From positions 1-64,000 of the forward strand of contig CAZWBQ010000001.1 in the NCBI GenBank assembly GCA_964632545.1: 64,000 nt of DNA, read 5' to 3'. Numbering within the stretch: the stretch's first letter is position 1; each line of letters opens with the position of its first letter. Below, piece by piece: positions 62,055-64,000 of this stretch. This DNA comes from UBA7398 sp964632545. Its GTDB lineage: Bacteria > Actinomycetota > Actinomycetes > Nanopelagicales > Nanopelagicaceae. The notes beneath the pieces were generated by a model. That model made no database searches, was not told the origin of the DNA, and saw only the letters and a list, made by a program, of their open reading frames with translations. The position numbers and the translations under genes are program-made.

Positions 62055-63133
62055 GTGCAAATAGAATAATTCTTGCAGGCGGCGGCACTGCTGGACACAT
62101 CGAACCTGCTTTAGCAGTTGCGGTGGAATTACAAAAGATAAACCCTGATCTGCTTTGTGAATTTATCGGAACAAAAACTGGTTTAGAAAATGCACTTGTA
62201 CCTAGTCGTGGTTTTCCGTTGCGAGTTATACCTAAAGTCGCACTTCCTCGTGAATTTTCGGTTTCGATATTTGCTTGGCCATTTGCACTTATTGGTAGTG
62301 TTTTTACAGCTATCCGCATAATTAGAGGTGCGTCTGTCGTAATTGGATTCGGTGGGTATGTTGCTGCTTCCGCATATTTAGCAGCGGTAATTCTTCGAAT
62401 TCCGATTGTCATACATGAAGCTAATGCAAAACCAGGATGGGCAAATCGCTTGGGAAGATTTTTTGCAAAAATTGTTACTGTGAATTTTGGTTCAGTACAA
62501 CGAAAGTGGCCAGAATCTATTAATACCGGGATGCCATTAAGAGACGACATCGTAAGTATCTCGCAACTAAATCAAAGTGAATTATTGGAAATAAGAAAGA
62601 ACCAGGCAAAAGAGTGGGGTTTATCGACGGATAAACCCATAATCGCAGTTTTCGGCGGATCTTTAGGATCAGAGCGAATTAACAAAGTTGTATCGGAATA
62701 TCTCTCTTCCCAAAAATATCCAATTCAAATTGCGCATGCTGTTGGAATGCATAACACGCTTCCAATTCCCAGAACCGGATATTTTCCAACTCAATATTTT
62801 CATAATATTGCAAAGGTGTATGCCACTGCCGATATTGTGATTTGCCGCAGTGGCGCGGTTACATGTGCAGAACTTGCAGTAGTAAATCGGTATGCAATTC
62901 TTATTCCACTACCAATTGGCAATGGCGAACAAGAGGCTAATGCCGACGAATTGATGGCCAAGAATTCCGCGACCATGATAAAGAATTCAGATTTTACCGC
63001 GGATTGGCTGGGTAAAAATATTGAATCGGAAATTGCAAAGAGTAAGCGTTACTCAGCAAGTTCAGTTACCGTGAAAATTAAAGAAACTGCAAAAGAAATT
63101 GCCAAATTAGCACTCTCGGTTAGCAAACCATGA
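62051..63133 (+). CDS. murG: UDP-GlcNAc--lipid I GlcNAc transferase
   Basis: The 360-residue GT28 enzyme has the N-terminal AGGGTAGHIEPALAVA loop, GFGGYVAASAYLAA, HEANAKPGWANR and the UDP-GlcNAc site with ICRSGAVTCAELAV. It makes lipid II at the membrane. It overlaps ftsW and murC by 4 bp. Confidence 0.95.
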   Translation: MSANRIILAGGGTAGHIEPALAVAVELQKINPDLLCEFIGTKTGLENALVPSRGFPLRVIPKVALPREFSVSIFAWPFALIGSVFTAIRIIRGASVVIGFGGYVAASAYLAAVILRIPIVIHEANAKPGWANRLGRFFAKIVTVNFGSVQRKWPESINTGMPLRDDIVSISQLNQSELLEIRKNQAKEWGLSTDKPIIAVFGGSLGSERINKVVSEYLSSQKYPIQIAHAVGMHNTLPIPRTGYFPTQYFHNIAKVYATADIVICRSGAVTCAELAVVNRYAILIPLPIGNGEQEANADELMAKNSATMIKNSDFTADWLGKNIESEIAKSKRYSASSVTVKIKETAKEIAKLALSVSKP

Positions 63134-64000
63134 GCTCAATCAAATTTGAAGATCTAAAAACAGCCAAAGTACATTTCATTGGCATTGGCGGCTCTGGAAT
63201 GAGTGGGATAGCTAGAATTTTGGTTGCCTTAGATATCAAAGTATCTGGATCTGACGTCAAAGACTCACAAACACTTGCTGGTCTAAGAAAACTAGGAGTG
63301 GAAGCATTTGCCTCTCACTCAGCTGAAAATGTTCTAGGTAGAGATGTAGTTGTTATTTCTAGTGCAATCGCAGAATCAAATGTTGAACTTAAACGGGCAA
63401 GAGAGTTAAGTATCCCAATACTGCTTCGAGCTCAAGCGCTAGCAATCCTGATGTCAGAGAAGAAATCTATAGCAATTGCAGGTACGCATGGTAAAACCAC
63501 AACAACTTCTATGTTGACTGTCGCATTGCAGCATTGCGGAGTTGATCCATCTTTTGCCATTGGCGCTACTGTCTCTAATTCCGGAACAAATGCGCACCAC
63601 GGTAGTGGCGATGTTTTTGTTGCCGAAGCTGATGAATCGGATGGTTCGTTTTTAGTTTACAAACCTTTTGGTGCGATAGTGACAAATATTGAATTGGACC
63701 ATGTAGATCATTTTGCAGATGAATCTGCAGTAGATGAAGTATTTGCCAATTTTGTTACAACCATTCAACCAGGTGGTTTTCTAGTTATCTGCGGCGATGA
63801 TAAAGGAGCAAAACGCTTAATTTCTAAAGGTGAAATTTCGGGAGTAACTGTCGCCACTTACGGCGAAAATAACGATTGTGATTTGAAAGTAGATCGAATT
63901 GCGCTAGATGCGACTTCTTCGAGTGCGCGTATCACTTGGAAAGGGAGAGTTCTCGGAGAACTTTTACTTTCAGTGCCAGGTAAGCACAACGTGCTTAATG
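63130..64000 (+). CDS. murC: UDP-MurNAc--L-alanine ligase, partial (runs off the window)
   Basis: The first 290 codons are present and open to the window edge. They encode VHFIGIGGSGMSGIAR (Rossmann loop), the ATP loop IAGTHGKTTTTSML, the EADESDGSF block and NIELDHVDHF. MurC adds the first amino acid to UDP-MurNAc. It starts in the murG stop (ATGA). The C-terminal domain lies beyond 64000. Confidence 0.95.
   Translation, partial: MSSIKFEDLKTAKVHFIGIGGSGMSGIARILVALDIKVSGSDVKDSQTLAGLRKLGVEAFASHSAENVLGRDVVVISSAIAESNVELKRARELSIPILLRAQALAILMSEKKSIAIAGTHGKTTTTSMLTVALQHCGVDPSFAIGATVSNSGTNAHHGSGDVFVAEADESDGSFLVYKPFGAIVTNIELDHVDHFADESAVDEVFANFVTTIQPGGFLVICGDDKGAKRLISKGEISGVTVATYGENNDCDLKVDRIALDATSSSARITWKGRVLGELLLSVPGKHNVLN

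Noticed and set aside
1..64000. Mobile elements, prophage, CRISPR arrays, tRNA and rRNA genes
   Set aside because: No transposase, integrase, spaced repeat array, cloverleaf or rRNA sequence was seen on reading through the window. A tRNAscan or Infernal run would be needed to exclude a missed small RNA.

Overview
The window is a gene-dense stretch (coding on both strands, no intergenic gap above about 210 bp) of a low-GC actinobacterial chromosome. The family-level signature is actinobacterial: SepH, a DUF7455-type zinc protein, DUF4192, DUF3040, DUF6504, class II DAHP synthase, a SAM-IV riboswitch, a TCGAAC-N4-GTTCGA LexA box and the mraZ-rsmH-ftsL-ftsI-mur order. AT-rich codon use, short spacers, ATGA overlaps and a complete carotenoid gene set suggest a streamlined planktonic lineage such as freshwater acI (Nanopelagicales). 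That placement is inference; no rRNA gene or rhodopsin gene lies in the window.

Layout. 1-8.4 kb: DUF4192, alanine dehydrogenase, a SAM-IV riboswitch controlling metY-metX, the principal sigma factor, a CDGSH protein and a DAO-type oxidoreductase. 8.5-15.1 kb: parE converging on a parC that stops before the C-terminal beta-pinwheel, then psuK-psuG and a divergent phosphodiesterase. 15.1-24.6 kb: SepH, an MFS carrier, inositol-monophosphatase family protein, rplS-lepB-rnhB, yraN-comM-dprA-era, and a DMT carrier. 24.7-32.4 kb: a phosphofructokinase with PPi-type residues, aroG (class II), ogt, ltaE, a second DMT carrier, nfo and a PASTA kinase. 32.4-44.7 kb: a TPP-riboswitch operon (PnuC-family transporter plus P-loop kinase), then two carotenoid blocks: crtYc-crtYd facing crtE-crtI-crtB, and an operon ybaK-hydrolase-crtA-like-cruF-GT2-crtD-like, with metF and a CDP-alcohol transferase between them. 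44.7-46.3 kb: aquaporin-arsC and doxX. 46.4-51.2 kb: an SOS operon DUF6504-dnaE2-dinB. 51.3-64 kb: DUF3040, then the division and cell-wall cluster from mraZ to a murC that runs off the window.

Gene cooperation. The two carotenoid blocks together can be read as GGPP to phytoene to lycopene, cyclisation of an end by CrtYc/Yd, then hydration, desaturation and glycosylation of the other end. MetY, MetX and MetF supply methionine. The TPP-controlled pair looks like vitamin B1 uptake with trapping by a kinase. The arsenic pair reduces arsenate and exports or leaks arsenite. DnaE2 and a catalytically complete Pol IV lie together behind one LexA box, with no imuA' or imuB beside them.

A feature seen repeatedly in the DNA is a TAnnnT hexamer 5-8 nt (usually 6) upstream of start codons that have no Shine-Dalgarno sequence. 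I read this as the -10 element of leaderless transcripts. The best single case is the 24-bp crtE/metF divergent region, where two such hexamers overlap back to back. No IS element, prophage, CRISPR array, tRNA or rRNA was found.
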